Origin: Gavia stellata
Lineage: Eukaryota; Chordata; Aves; Gaviiformes; Gaviidae
Assembly (NCBI RefSeq): GCF_030936135.1
Contig: NC_082637.1
Location: forward strand, 47,556,603-47,620,602
Length of the DNA: 64,000 nt
Direction: 5' to 3'
Shown here: positions 12,201 to 23,625 of the stretch, in pieces
Layout: each line of letters begins with the position of its first letter
How positions within the stretch are numbered: the first letter of the stretch is position 1
Made by a program: the position numbers and the translations under genes
Notes under the pieces: generated by a model
Told to the model about the DNA's origin: nothing
Databases searched by the model: none
Seen by the model: the letters and a program-made list of their open reading frames with translations, nothing else

Positions 12201-13107
12201 CTTCTGAGCCTTTTTTTGATTCCCAGAAGATTTAAGCCTCATGCAAGCTTGCAGCAGGACGTAACGAATCTGCTCGACTGCAGCAACGCCATGTACATAC
12301 TAAGGGCAGAGTACTTACTTGTAAAAACGCCTTGGGGACTTTTGCCAGGTCTTCTACATACTCTTTACAGGTGTAACATAAAAAATTCTGCAACATAGCC
12401 AGTTGGATGTGTCAGAAACAGACATAATTGCATAGCAATGAAGCATCAGATTCTGACTTCTTCCATAAACCATTTTGGAAGTGATCAGGAACAGGGAACA
12501 GGAAGGATTGAGGTTCTTTGCAGTCACCAAATTTGGATTAGGATCCTGGTTTAATCCAAGCCTGAACAAGGACACGGGGCTTGGGGCCTTGCTAATATTT
12601 TTACCTTTGGATATTTTAGGAGTGCGAGAGCTGGCTTGCCAGCTGGGAAATCAGGGAACAGGACACTTGTTTTCCTCAACACACGGCTGGGGAATTATTT
12701 TCTTTCAGGGAAATACTGTATCATTTGACCAAAGAACCGGGGTTCTTGGACACAGAGCTGACCCGCTTTCTATCTTCCTTTCTCTCTGATCCAGCCCGGC
12801 TCGTGTCAACTCCCCGCTCCCCCTCCTCCGCCCCTTTCCCAGCCACGCTGGGCCTCCCCGCGCGGAGCCTGTTTGGGCTCCAGGCCGGCGAGCCAACCTT
12901 CCCGGGCAGCCGCTCCCTCCTCACCCGCACGAACACCACGATCGCTTTTTGCTCCCCGTACAGGGCCTTGAAGGGGAGGCTCCTCCCGTCCGCGTCCACC
13001 ACCCGGCAGCGGGCGGCCTCCCGCAGCTCCCCCGGCTCCGGCCGCTGCCCGCAGCCCCGCGCGCTGCCGACCTGCCGCGTGACGGGGGGCGCCGGCGGCC
13101 CGGCCAT
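9093..13107 (-). CDS. PRXL2C: PRXL2C (AAED1), peroxiredoxin-like 2C, six coding exons
   Basis: PRXL2C belongs to the peroxiredoxin-like 2 (AhpC/TSA-type, thioredoxin-fold) family. Its precise biochemical role is not well defined. Six coding exons join with consistent phases: 12925-13107, 12319-12387, 10731-10784, 10205-10310, 9831-9962 and 9093-9220. They total 672 bases, or 223 residues plus stop, against about 226 in human. All five introns are GT-AG. Visible features are a Gly/Pro/Arg-rich N-terminus (1-40), the strand ending IVVFVR (56-61), the CYTC CxxC motif (65-68), LIVIGQSSYHHI (91-101), the YVDPQREIYKTLGMKRGE segment, and GPAFDFQGDPAQQGGALI (161-178). The C-terminus is PQIIDI. The ATG at 13107 is the first in-frame one; the open frame runs on upstream without any other ATG. 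Expression is probably driven by the CpG island around exon 1. It lies head-to-tail with CDC14B. Confidence 0.93.
9831..9962 (-). CDS. PRXL2C: PRXL2C coding exon 5
   Basis: The exon has 132 bases, residues 138 (completed) to 181 plus one base of 182. It is bounded by GTTTAG and CCAG|GTGAGC. It contains SMWRAMTGPAFDFQGDPAQQ, the conserved WRA..GP.FDFQGDPAQQGG segment. Confidence 0.94.
10205..10310 (-). CDS. PRXL2C: PRXL2C coding exon 4
   Basis: The exon has 106 bases, residues 103-137 plus the first base of 138, outgoing phase 1. It begins after TTTGCAG with PFCSLTGYTHEMYVDP and ends at TCAG|GTAAGA. The motif YVDPQREIYKTLGMKRGE is diagnostic of this family. Confidence 0.94.
10731..10784 (-). 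CDS. PRXL2C: PRXL2C coding exon 3
   Basis: The exon has 54 bases, 18 codons, residues 85-102, phase 0. It encodes EANVRLIVIGQSSYHHIK, flanked by TTCTAG on the acceptor side and AAG|GTAAAT at the donor. It is too short to stand out as an ORF and was found by family similarity. Confidence 0.93.
12319..12387 (-). CDS. PRXL2C: PRXL2C coding exon 2 (CxxC)
   Basis: The exon has 69 bases, 23 codons, residues 62-84, phase 0 at both ends. It is bounded by the acceptor TTGCAG and the donor CAA|GTAAGT. It encodes NFLCYTCKEYVEDLAKVPKA and then FLQ. The two cysteines of CYTC (65 and 68) are in the position of the CYIC pair of the human protein. Confidence 0.93.
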
Positions 13108-13340
13108 GGCCCGCTGCGGCCCCGCCGCCTCCGCCTGGCCTGCCCGGCCGGGGACGGGGGAGGAAGAGGAGGGCGGAACCGCAGAGGAAAGCTCGGGGGC
13201 TGTGTGAGCGGGAGGAAGTGCCGGGGCCGAGCGGGAGGGCGTCGGCTGCCTCCCGTGCCTGGAGGAGGCCGGGGTGGGGAGCGCAGCGCTGCGCGCCTCT
13301 CGCTTAAGGAGGAGGCGGTGGGTTGAGGCCCTTTGGGTAA
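12790..13340. promoter_or_regulatory. PRXL2C: CpG island, PRXL2C promoter
   Basis: A GC-rich, CpG-dense block of about 550 bp encloses PRXL2C exon 1 and its presumed transcription start. Open frames on the opposite strand (12725-13207, 12949-13326, 13274-13642) have no recognisable similarity. I treat them as composition effects, though a divergent non-coding transcript is possible. Confidence 0.83.
12925..13107 (-). CDS. PRXL2C: PRXL2C coding exon 1
   Basis: The exon has 183 bases, residues 1-61, from the ATG in GGCCATGG at 13107 to the donor CGG|GTGAGG, phase 0. The end of the exon (LPFKALYGEQKAIVVFVR) is the family-typical first strand of the thioredoxin-like fold. GC content is high because the exon lies in a CpG island. 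Confidence 0.92.
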
Positions 13341-13875
13341 AAGGAGAGAGAAATCCGCTGCCAAAATCGCCGGTGGCAGCCAGAATGCACTTTGTGCCTG
13401 GAAAACTTAACCGAATCAAACCGAGCCTCCCAGAAACGGTGTGCAAACCGAAGCAGTGGCGTTATTATATAGTCTCGAGGTCAGGGTTCGCTTCGCAGGA
13501 TGCTACAGCGTTTCGGAGGACTGTGAGCCAGCGGGGAAATACTGTTCTCGAGGAACTGCCGAGCTGCTGTGTCAGAAGAAACAGACCCAGTGTCCTAATT
13601 GAAGTAAAAGCAGACCTTCATGGGACGTTGGCAGGTGAATAGCAGAGGGTGCTGAGCAGTGCAAATGCTCATCCAGGTGTATCAAGTGCAGGCAGAAATG
13701 AGTGAAGGGAACAGGTCTTCTTCAAAGATTTTTGTTCTAGAAAAAAGAAACAAACACTAGACAGTTGAAGAGTATCTTTGTCTCTTGGGTTGTTGTGCTA
13801 GCTGAAAGCTTATGAGGAGGAGAGCACTTTCCTTTTCTTAGTGGGCAGAAGAAAAGAAGTATCAGAGGAAATAGG

Positions 13876-14430
13876 AATGGGGGGGACCTCCAGAAGTCAT
13901 TCGCCTTTATGAAGCGCTCTGATGATGTTAGTTCCAGGGTGTCCTTTGGCAAACTGTCCCAGTGTTTATAATACTAACGTTATTCAACCTTATATTCCCT
14001 GTACTTTGGGTTAAGCCCATTGCTTTTATATTACTGGGGGTGAGCACATAGAACAGGTTAATCCCCTTACTGCTACCACTTTTCAAGTGTGCACAGACTA
14101 TTGCTATGTGGACTGCAATCTTCTGTTTCCTAGACTAAATCTTTTTTTTTTTTTACAATTCTTTCTTCTCATAGGCCATGTTTTCTAAAATTTCTAGAAT
14201 ACAGATTTTGTAGCTTCCTCTGGATTTTCTAGATGGTTTCTGTCATTCCTGGACTTCATTGCCTAAAACTAGGCACAGTATTTTAGCTAAGTGTTAGGTT
14301 TTCTTCATATCTTGGGTCTGCACATCCACTTGAACATGCTGGCATTGTGTTTGTGCTTTTTTCATTTTCGACAGCACAGTTTTATTGACTGCCATTCAGC
14401 CCGAGAGCCACTATCACTACCAGCTGCTTT
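13876..14430 (-). mobile_element. Old, diverged CR1 LINE fragment (antisense)
   Basis: Read on the plus strand this follows the reverse complement of a CR1 3' half in order. It has a GGGACCTCCAGAAGTCATTC-like start, then the segment around 14170-14190 with ATAGGCCATGTTTTCTAAA, the CTCTGGA...TGG stretch, a degraded version of the 'GAACTGGACACAGTACTCCAGCTGAG' region at about 14262-14290, and the Thr/Ile-poor tail to about 14430. Many indels and substitutions mark it as an ancient copy, probably pre-dating the other CR1s here. Boundaries are approximate. Confidence 0.75.
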
Positions 14431-14820
14431 GCTCCAGACTTTCCCTAAAAGGGGGTGCATTACCACCATTTCTCTTACAATGCTCGGTGAAAGAAATTCT
14501 CTCTAACATCACAATGTCTGAAAAGTCAAGTTAGCGCTGTGTAAGACATTTACACAGGATGATACAACGTAGTTGGCCCACTGGTTGGGATACCTCCCAG
14601 CTTTGTTTTAAAACTCTTGCCAAAAAGACCTTCAGGACACGTAAGGTCCTTTGTACCATGTCAACAGCAAAGACAAGTCAGCTCTGCATTATCAATAACA
14701 ACATGAGGCAAAGGGATCCCTGGCTGATAAACTCTTTACAAGTTTCCAGCACATACAAACAGGTGAAACTACCCAGCCACTAGTATAGCCCTGTTGTTTC
14801 AGGAACGAATATTCATGATA
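14431..14820. other. Unannotated spacer between CR1 and solo LTR
   Basis: About 390 bp of AT-rich sequence. The plus-strand ORF at 14559-14783 resembles nothing I know. I see no other feature. Confidence 0.5.
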
Positions 14821-14825
14821 TGGAT

Positions 14826-15416
14826 TGTCGTGGTTTAGTCTCAGCTGGCAACTAAGCGCCACACAGCCGCTCGCTCACTCCCCCCAAGGTGGGATGGGGA
14901 GAGAATCGGAAAAGTGAGAAGACTCGTGGGTTGAGATAAAGACAGTTTAACAGGTAAAGCAAAAGCCGCGTGAGCAAGCAAAGCAAAACAACGACTTCAT
15001 TCACTACTTCCCATTGGCAGGCAGGTGTTCAGCCATCTCCAGGAAAGCAGGGCTCCATCACGCGTCAATGGTTATTTGGGAAGACAAACACCATTACTCC
15101 GAATGTCCCCCGACTTCCTTCTTCTTCCCCCAGCTTTACATGCTGAGCATGACGTCATATGGTATGGAATAACCCTTTGGTCACTCGGGGTCAGCTGTCC
15201 CGGCTGTGTCCCCTCCCAACTTCTTGTGCACCCCCAGCCCACTCACTGGTGGGGCGGTGTGAAGAGCAGAAAAGGTCTTGACTCTGTGTAAGCACTGCTC
15301 AGCAGTAACTAAAACATCCCTGCTTTATCAACACTGTTTCCAGCACAAATCCAAAACACAGCCCCATACTAGCTGCTATGAAGAAAGTTAACTCTTCCCC
15401 AGCCAGAACAAGCACA
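14826..15416 (-). mobile_element. Solo LTR of an avian endogenous retrovirus (ERVL-like)
   Basis: The 591 bp unit begins TGTCGTGGTTTA and ends AGCACA on the plus strand. On the minus strand it runs from TGTGCTTGTTCTGGCTGGGG to AAACCACGACA, the layout of a widespread neoavian LTR. It contains the GAGATAAAGACAGTTTAA block (degraded polyadenylation area) and the ATGACGTCATATGG region next to a decayed TATA box. Direct 5 bp flanks TGGAT (14821-14825) and CGGAT (15417-15421) look like a target-site duplication with one change. No internal retroviral genes adjoin it, so it is a recombined solo LTR. Confidence 0.88.
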
Positions 15417-15421
15417 CGGAT

Positions 15422-18400
15422 CCAGCTTGTGGCTTTGCCAGGTTAACTGTGATCATAATAGTAATACTTTGCTGAGCTAGCAAATCAGTGTTTGAATGTT
15501 AGCAAAGCACTTCTTGTGTATTTGCCTATGGCTGTGTACTTCAAGGACTAATCTTGCAGTCCAGTATGCCCTCACAATGACTTTGATTTAAAAGGCAATG
15601 AGCTCAAATCGGTAAAAAATTTCTGAAAACTGTGAAACTTACATTCTGCTGGATAAGAATTTGGGTGGTATTAATTCCCCATTGTTGCTGTCATCAAGCT
15701 TCTTTTTTCACTTAACAGTTGCCTATATATTGTGCTGTCAGACAGTTTTCTTCAACCAGCAGCCTGTGAACCAAATGTGGGCTGTGTAGCACTGCTCTAT
15801 GGCCCCTCAGTAGTAGTGATGGGAATGGCCTGCCTAACCTTGACTACCGCAAGACTTAGCAAAGCAGGGACAACTGGCCACTTCTGAAGTGCTTTCTCCT
15901 CGTCTTGAGGCTGAAGTGGGCAGGCTGGGCACATAACCTTGCTGTGTTACAGCTGCAGTAAAACCACGGGGTAGCACAGACTGTGTTGGGCAGGGCCCAG
16001 GGGCACTTGGTCTTCAGTGTAGCTTGGGGAAGACCCTCGTCATTGCAGCTGAAAATCAGAGCCTGCGGCAGTCGTACCACTACAGGGGATCTGCTGCCAC
16101 AGCCTCTGAGTGGGGACACAGATAGGCATGAGCCTGCTGATGAAAAGACTTGGGCAGGGTGGTGTCACAAACTCAAAGGACACTGTCCCAGCTCAGTCTG
16201 TGCATAGCAGACCTTGTGCCTGGAGTCCAGAGAGGTCTTTCTCACTTGGTTTGAAATGAAATCTCTGACGAGCCCAGCCTGGCTGGGAGAGCTGGTAAAC
16301 ATTCCGACTAAGCCGATCAAGACTGCCTGCAGACCTCACTCTTTTATGCTTTTTGGCCTCTGTAAACTAGCTGAAGAACCATATCCTTAACACCTGGTTT
16401 CAACAGTATACAATTGAGGAATAGCAACTTTCTTCCAAGGATGTTCGCCAAAGCATTCTCTAAAGTCCCTCAAACAGTGTGGTTCTAATTTTTGATGGAG
16501 ATTCTTAAGTGTTGCTAGAATAGAAGTATAAATTGCTGACACCCCCAGTTTTACAGAGAAAGAACAGAGGTGAAGGCAGTTGGACACTGACATGTCCTCT
16601 GAAAGAGGAAACACTCAAAATTAGCAGTTGATTTTGAAAGTCGAAGCGTAAAGCCTTTCATTTATGTATGCTTAACAAAAATACAGATGTCAGTTCCACT
16701 GACTTAGATGGGAAGAAAGACTCCATATCTGCTGATATTCTGGACAGTACTGACTGTCTAAGAGTGCAGTCTACTAAAACCATACAACTCTTCAATGTGA
16801 GCTGTGATTTGGGAAACTTCCCCTTCTTTCTCTTCTCCTCTTTTCTTTATAGCTCTTAAATATAGAAATGTTGATAACTCAAAAAATGTAGTCATCAGAG
16901 TGATATCTTTTTTAGTGTCTTAAGGAGCATCAATTAGTACATTGGCATTATTAATCACGATGTAACATTCAAGATGCAAGTCACTTTCTTCACTGCAGTG
17001 CAATTTACAGTTGTAAAGAGAAACTTAGCTAATATTTAATTAATGAAGAGTTGGGTTACTTTGTGCTGTGGATAGGAAATTCAGATTACTGACATTTCAA
17101 GAGGAAGAAAAATAATTACATACAGATGTGGAGTAATTTCTTTGTTCTGTATTGACTAGTGAAACAAAATTCCAGCTGTAATGATGCAACCTGAATTCCT
17201 TTATTTACAACAGCTGAACAAAATATCTGACAAGAGAGGCGTGGCCTACATCAATAGCATAAACACTGTCTAAGGTATGTGGTGTGTATTTGTAAAGCAA
17301 TATCTTATCAATTTGCTGCAAGATGTATTGTTTATTTAGCACAAGTATATTTGTTGTTCTTTTTTATCTAAGTATTATTTAAGTAGAGATAACATGGTTA
17401 TTACTTACCAGCTAAAAATAAATTAGTGTTTACAATTCCAGAGTAAAGACATCATGCTAAGTGCTAGCTAAGAATGAGTTGGTTTTAAACTGTTGTTGTA
17501 ATTAAAAATCGGTAAAATGTGTACTGTCCTGTAGATAAGAGGCTTTTTCCTTTATGGCTGCCCTTCGTTGTTTCCTTAGTGTCATGAAATACCAGGGGTA
17601 TGCTAGACTTCTTGGCATAGGGTCATGGGACTGATTCTCCTGATCAGCAAGGGGAATCATTTGCAGCCTTGAAAGTCATGTTATGAAGGCTGGCTTCATC
17701 TCCATTTTTTCTACCTGGTATGTGCTCTCTATGTCCTGATGTGGTTTCTCTTTAGTTTTACTTTCTATTTTTTTGCTGAGGGAGGAGATATACAGTTGCA
17801 AAACTTGCCTAAGTTTTGCACTTTGCTTTTTCATTCCTTTTAAAAACAATTCAAGATTATTTACAAGACTAAGGGCTTTGTAAGTCTGGTTGCAGTGTCA
17901 GTATGCGTTGCATACTGATTAACTTTTGTTCCACAACACAAAAAATGTAAATATTATTAAAAATCTGCTCTAATACTTCAGTGATTATACTGACATACAG
18001 AGAAAAATTTTCTCCTGTTATATTTGGCATATTTAGTTTTGTAATACAAACCCTACAGAGAGAGCAGTAACTACAAACTTCACTACACAACAAAATGTAA
18101 CAATAGTAAGTGAAATGCCCACACTTTGGTTAATATAGCCTCAAGGCGTAAAAAAAGCCTTTAATGCATTTAGTAAGAGCTGTCTGTATTTGATCTATTT
18201 TTGTTTTGCAGCTACCTACTCTGTGTGCTGAAAATGAAAAACAGAGATGACCATCTCTATGTCAAGAATAGTACATTATATGTGAAGACGCTGTTTAGTT
18301 GCTTTAAGTGCCACTGGTATGAATCTTTCTTTAAAGAACTAAAAGGAAGCAAGCCTCTCACCTGAAGAAATCACTACTTAAATAGATGAGACACAGTCAA

Positions 18401-21400
18401 AAAGCAAATAAAAGATATGCTGCAATCCAAGCTGGCCAAACAGACTTGTCTTGTATCTTGTTAGCAGTAAGGGTCTTAGAAAGTAAGCTAATTATCTTTA
18501 GTGTTTAAATTATAGTGTAAACTAGATCAGAGGATTAAGAGATGAAGAATGTGAAGAAAAGCAGAGGTGATCTCATGGAGTGTTAATGCCAAATTAAGCC
18601 TTGTTATTTAAGACTCTTGCACTGGTGTCTAACAAGGTCAAAAAAAGAAACTTTCTTGAAGGCTTTAGATGCTGTTCCTTTTTTACTTCCAGCAGAACCA
18701 TCTAAAACATTTTCTTCTTCCCCCCCCGTATTATACTGTTTTTGCCTATGCGGGAGAAGTATACTGTTAGAAGGTTGTCACTCCCAGCTGCTATTTCTAT
18801 TTTCTGTGTTCATAGAGAGCTGGGTGTGTACATAGCAGTGGATTCAGTTCAAATGGCTCTTTTACATACGGCAACATTGACATTTAGCTACAGTTAGGAA
18901 TTCTCTTCTTGAGGCCAGTGGATGGTATAACATATTTGCTGGAGGCTAATAACTTGAGCTAATTTTAGCACACACTTGAAACAGATCTCATTTATTTCCT
19001 GGTATATAATTAAAAGTAGCATCACTTTAACATCAGACATACCTCTTGTGTCTCTTTGCTAGAGGGATCAATTAAGAACCCTTGGCAATTCCCATATAGG
19101 GGTAGATTTTTTTTTTTTTCCAACACTGAAGCTTGACTGACTGTTTGTATCCTGAGGACTACATATCAGTGGCGCATGCCCACCCTCCTCCCTTTCAAAA
19201 TGGCTAAAATGTATTGACTAATTATCTCTTATTGTTATGTGTCTGACTGAGATGATATATGTGCCAAACTCAGATGAAGTAAGCCACAGGTTTCATTAAG
19301 TAAGGCCTTCCTGAAGAAATGATTTAAAAAAGAAAAAGGAGTCCAAAGGTAAAGTGTCTAATGGCCATCATGTGAATCCTCTGTCAGGAGCTTTAGAGAT
19401 CACAGTTTTCCAGCTGGCTTTCCTAAGAGGGCCTTAAAATCCTCTCCAGTGGAAATAATGTGTTTGGTTTGTTAACGATGAAAACTTCCACCACAGCCTG
19501 CAAAATTCATGCCAGAGCTGAGGCGGAGGGCCCTGCCCTGAAAGCCTTTTGGGTCTGGAGTTTGTGTGGATGTCGGCATGAATCCTGCACTTGGCTCTTT
19601 GAGAGCTGATCCTTGGCTTAAGGCTCAAGAGTCTGGCTCCTGCTGTATCTTCCAGTATTTAAACAAGAAAGCTGTTTTTCTTCCTGCTGTTTGCATCATA
19701 ATTATGTTATGTGCTTCAACAAAGTTGTCAATATGCTTCAGAAGACTTTTACTTCTTAATGAAGCTATTTATTCTTCCCTTATTCTTCAATTGCTATTTT
19801 CAATTCTCTTTATACTTAAATTTCTAATGCAGTCATTTGTTTATGCACAAAGCTAGCAGTAACAGTGAAGAAAGGAATAAAGGGGGCGAATACAAATATG
19901 TTAAATATACTTTAGTTACAGGCAACCATAAATAAAAATGTATTAACATATCAGCTAAAACACAACTTCTCTAACTGAAATGTCTGTAAATGTAAAAAAA
20001 GTGTTATCTTTCTTTGCAGATTGGTGAAAGGTCATTTAAATTAGTTCTCATTTATGTACTGTTGTTCCATTACACCATCATATTTCATGTTGTAAGTTAG
20101 CATGTGCAATATCCTTCTGTCTGCAACCAAAGATTTTGCCCATAGGAGTTGAAGAATAAAGCACACACAAAAAAAATTAAAAAAAGAAAAGAATGGTAAA
20201 GAATGAAAAATGCCTGATTACATTCTCCTCAAAACTCTATTAATATTTTTCTTTTTGCATTTTCCTCATTGTTCCTCTGTGAAATGTTTGCAACATTTTT
20301 AACTTAGTTTCCTTGATGCTGATTTTCATGCATCAACAATTTGTTAAAAGCAGCTTCTGCCATTTCTGCATAGTACATGAGTTAGCTTAATTTTTCAGAC
20401 TGAATTGACTTGCTCTCTCAGAAAGAGTGATCAAGAGCCACTGTTTAAAAATTCTTGTTAGGCACTTTAACATGCAAGCTGTGGCCCTGCCATGGTTTCT
20501 GAGGTCCTGACAGAGAACTCTAGTGACTTCAATATAGGTTTGATCATACAAATAGATTAGCTACGTGTTATAACAGTCAATCTGCAAAACATACTCGTTT
20601 CTATGCTGCTGCTACCATTAATTCTACAAAGGGAAATTCTTTAAAGAAGCAATAGCTGTTGTTTGAAAATACCAGAAGAGTGAAGAAATCTGGCTGACAG
20701 TCCAAATGGGATCAGTGCAGCATCTGGAATTGCTGTGCCATCAGAAATCACTTCTTGCTAATCTAATTTGTGTGTCCCTTTCTGAGCAGTTATAACCGCT
20801 GTTCCTTCTCTTAAATGGAAAGACCGTAAGACACAAAAAAAATCATAATTGTTTGGGTGATCTTTGTGGATCCCATCCTACTTCCCTCCTGCTGTTTAGT
20901 AGGCTGCTAATAGCTAAAGCAGATATGTCTAAGCAGGGAGTATGTATGTATGTATGTATGTATGTATTTATTTGTTTAAACAAATGTGTAAAGTGGCTTT
21001 TGATCGGCTTAGTCTGTGGGCATATTTATTCTACCCTAAAACTGTCTTCTTCAGTAAGTATGGTCCACTTGGGAGATGCATGTGTAATTACTCTTTTTCT
21101 CCATAGTACATTTTTCACATGGGCGGGGTGTGTGTGTAGCTACTTTGGAATGCTGCTTCTGTGCACTGTGCCTCTGTGTCCTTATGGCAGTGACTTTTGA
21201 ATAAAAGCTCTAACAAGATACATTTAAAAATCATACTTTTAATTATTTTTCTGTGTATATCTGTGCAGCTGTATTCTAACTAGATCATTGTAATTCAGCC
21301 TCTGTTTCCAACAGTATAATAAGGAGCTTGTTCACACTTGAAAGTTAATTCTGATTAAAGTAGATGTAAATTTAATTTCTGTAGCTATTGCTGAGTAACT

Positions 21401-23394
21401 CCACTTGTGGATGTACTTATTTGAACTCTGCTTACCTGAAATAACTTCTATTATCTAAATCAGGATAAGGGATAATTCTGCAGGAAAAGACATGGTAAAA
21501 ACATGAAGTTGTTCAGAATATCTATACCTCATATTGTGGACAAGTTGTGAGAAGTCTTTTATTGTGGTACTGTTTTAGCTTTCTATGGGAATTTCAGGTG
21601 ATAAAAATTTCTGGAGTCTCTTTGTTGTTATCTCTGATGTCACTTAGATAAAAGATCTTTTATTTATTTTGAAATTGAACTATGTGGACTGCTTTCTTTG
21701 AAGAAAATTTATGGTAATCTTCTAGAGTAAGTTATTTACTGGATTCCAGTTCCAGAAAAAAAGCATGAAGATCAGGGAGTCAACAGCTGGCTTCCTGGGC
21801 CGAATGATGGATAGACAAGTCTTTGCACAAAGAGGGTGATACTGTCTGTCTGCAGTTTTCCACAGAAATTTCAGTATTACAATAATAAAATAAAAAGGTC
21901 ATACCTTCCTCAAGTTCTAAAGAGTTAGAGTCCTAGAGTTTTCCTACGTAAAGGGGAAAAGCTGTCTGTTGTGGGTGTAAAAATTCCATTTTCCTAGGTG
22001 CACCATCTCCTTCTGTGCATTGTTGAGGCATTCCTGGGATCTAGACAGTGGTTTACTTCTAAGCGTAGCGTGCTACAAAATTTGGTTTTATATTTTTGCA
22101 GGATATGCTAGAACTTGCACTGAAAGGCTTATAAAAGTTGGAGGGAATGGGAAAGTAATACGTAGTAAGTGCAGAAGTCTCTGTGATTAGTTCTCCTGAC
22201 TATATGAATGACGTGTCAACCTGAAATCACAAGCTTTCACTAAAAAGTTACTAGTTCCACTTCTGTAAGAAACACAAGCTTGAAAATAGTACTCATGTAC
22301 CTAAAAATTCAAATTCAGCTTAAAAAGATCCCCAAATGTGCCACCCTTGAAAAGATTCTGGGTCAAGAGCTAGCTTTATTTGAAGCTGGCAAAATTGAAG
22401 TTACCACTGGCGACTTCTTTCTAATGCTTCCTATAAATGCTGCAATGTTTAGCCAGTCCCCCTTCAAATTAACAGTGCGTGGACTGTATGTGAAGGGGGG
22501 AATGTGGTTGTACCACTCTTCTCAAGAGTGAAATAAAAGCACTTTTCCCATTGAAGATGTGGCATGACCTCGTGTTTTCCTCTCCAAGCACTTATCGACA
22601 TGTGGACTTCTGAAAGTATGTGCCAATACTGCACAGCAGTTTAAGACAAGAGGCAAAGGAGTGTGCAGTATCTAAACAAAAATGCAGTGGAAATTTAGGT
22701 TGACAGGATGCAATTGCAAAAATGCGATTTAGTTAGAACTCCAGGGATAACCTTGTTCACAGTGCAGTGGAGATCTCTGAGGACTGTAAATACTTCTGAT
22801 ATAGGTTTGATACTGCATCTTAAAGACAGTGCTTCCAACAATGCAGCCTGACACTGTGCTGGCATGTGATTTAATACGACCTCAGGGGTAAAGATATTAC
22901 CTATGGAGTCACTAGTGTTAATGCCTGCTATCTACTTAGAAACAGGTGCTATTTGGCCGTTATTTGTTACTTTAAAAACAAGAAACCGTACAGCATACAT
23001 TTTATATAACTTACACTTAACAATCTTTCAGATTTAATAGTCTTTCAGAGGATTAGCGTGTACAGCAGCACTTAGAGGAAACAAGAATTTGTGAAACTCT
23101 AATGCCAGGACTGAGATAAATCCATTATCTCTGGGCGTGCGGGACGAGGCGGTGGGGGATCCACGTCTCATGTACCCCTCACATGAGTATGTCTCATTTG
23201 CAGGCCCCATGAGTCTCTTCCTTCACTGAACCTTGTAAAAGCATCCTGAGCTGGTGGGATTCCACTGGGGACCATCTGAGGTGGTGTCACAAGCGAAACG
23301 GCCACAATTTGGGGAATTGGTGTTGGGATTGTACACATAATGTTTACTTTCTGCCAATCTTTTCTTCCTACTTGTTTTCCTCTGCTCCAGTGTG
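15422..23394. other. Intergenic region without recognisable gene
   Basis: About 8 kb of mostly AT-rich DNA. I see no coding exon that matches a known family, no RNA gene and no clear transposon. Points noted inside it are a moderately GC-rich patch at 15710-16140, an exon-like interval at 17214-17274 (see findings), and a GTAT microsatellite at 20941-20968. ORFs such as 22280-22531 (plus) are within the size expected by chance. Confidence 0.55.
20941..20968. repeat. (TATG)n microsatellite
   Basis: Seven perfect TATG units are followed by TTTATTTGTTT. It is a simple tandem repeat. Confidence 0.9.
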
Positions 23395-23625
23395 GCTTAT
23401 GCATGGGTCACAGTCCCTTTGGGGGAGTTCCTGCCTTGGCATATATTCTCCATCAGTCACAGTCCCTTTGGGAAGTCCACGTCCTGGTGGTGATCATCCA
23501 TGGGCTGTATCCCCTCAGGGGTGTCCCTACCCTAGTGGTGTCACTCGTGGGCCACAGTTCCTTCAGGGCATCCCCACTGTGGGCTGCAGTCCCTTCAGAG
23601 GTGTACCTCCTCTGGCATGGAGCAT
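23395..23625. repeat. Degenerate GC-rich tandem repeat, about 45 bp unit
   Basis: Five imperfect copies share a core of the form (T)CATGGGYCACAGTCCCTT followed by a G/C run and a CCT-rich spacer: at about 23398, 23450, 23498, 23546 and 23580. The open frames over this stretch on both strands (for example 23309-23752 plus) arise from the repeat. Its unit resembles GC-rich tandem segments I have met in avian genomes, but I cannot name a family. Confidence 0.6.

Noticed and set aside
12721-13446. Minus-strand frame of 241 codons around PRXL2C exon 1
   Set aside because: The frame begins at TTG and reads through the exon 1 donor. The only ATG that fits the family is at 13107 and the exon ends at 12925.
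22280-22531. 83-codon plus-strand ORF
   Set aside because: ORFs of this length are expected by chance in 64 kb; no family resemblance or flanking splice sites.
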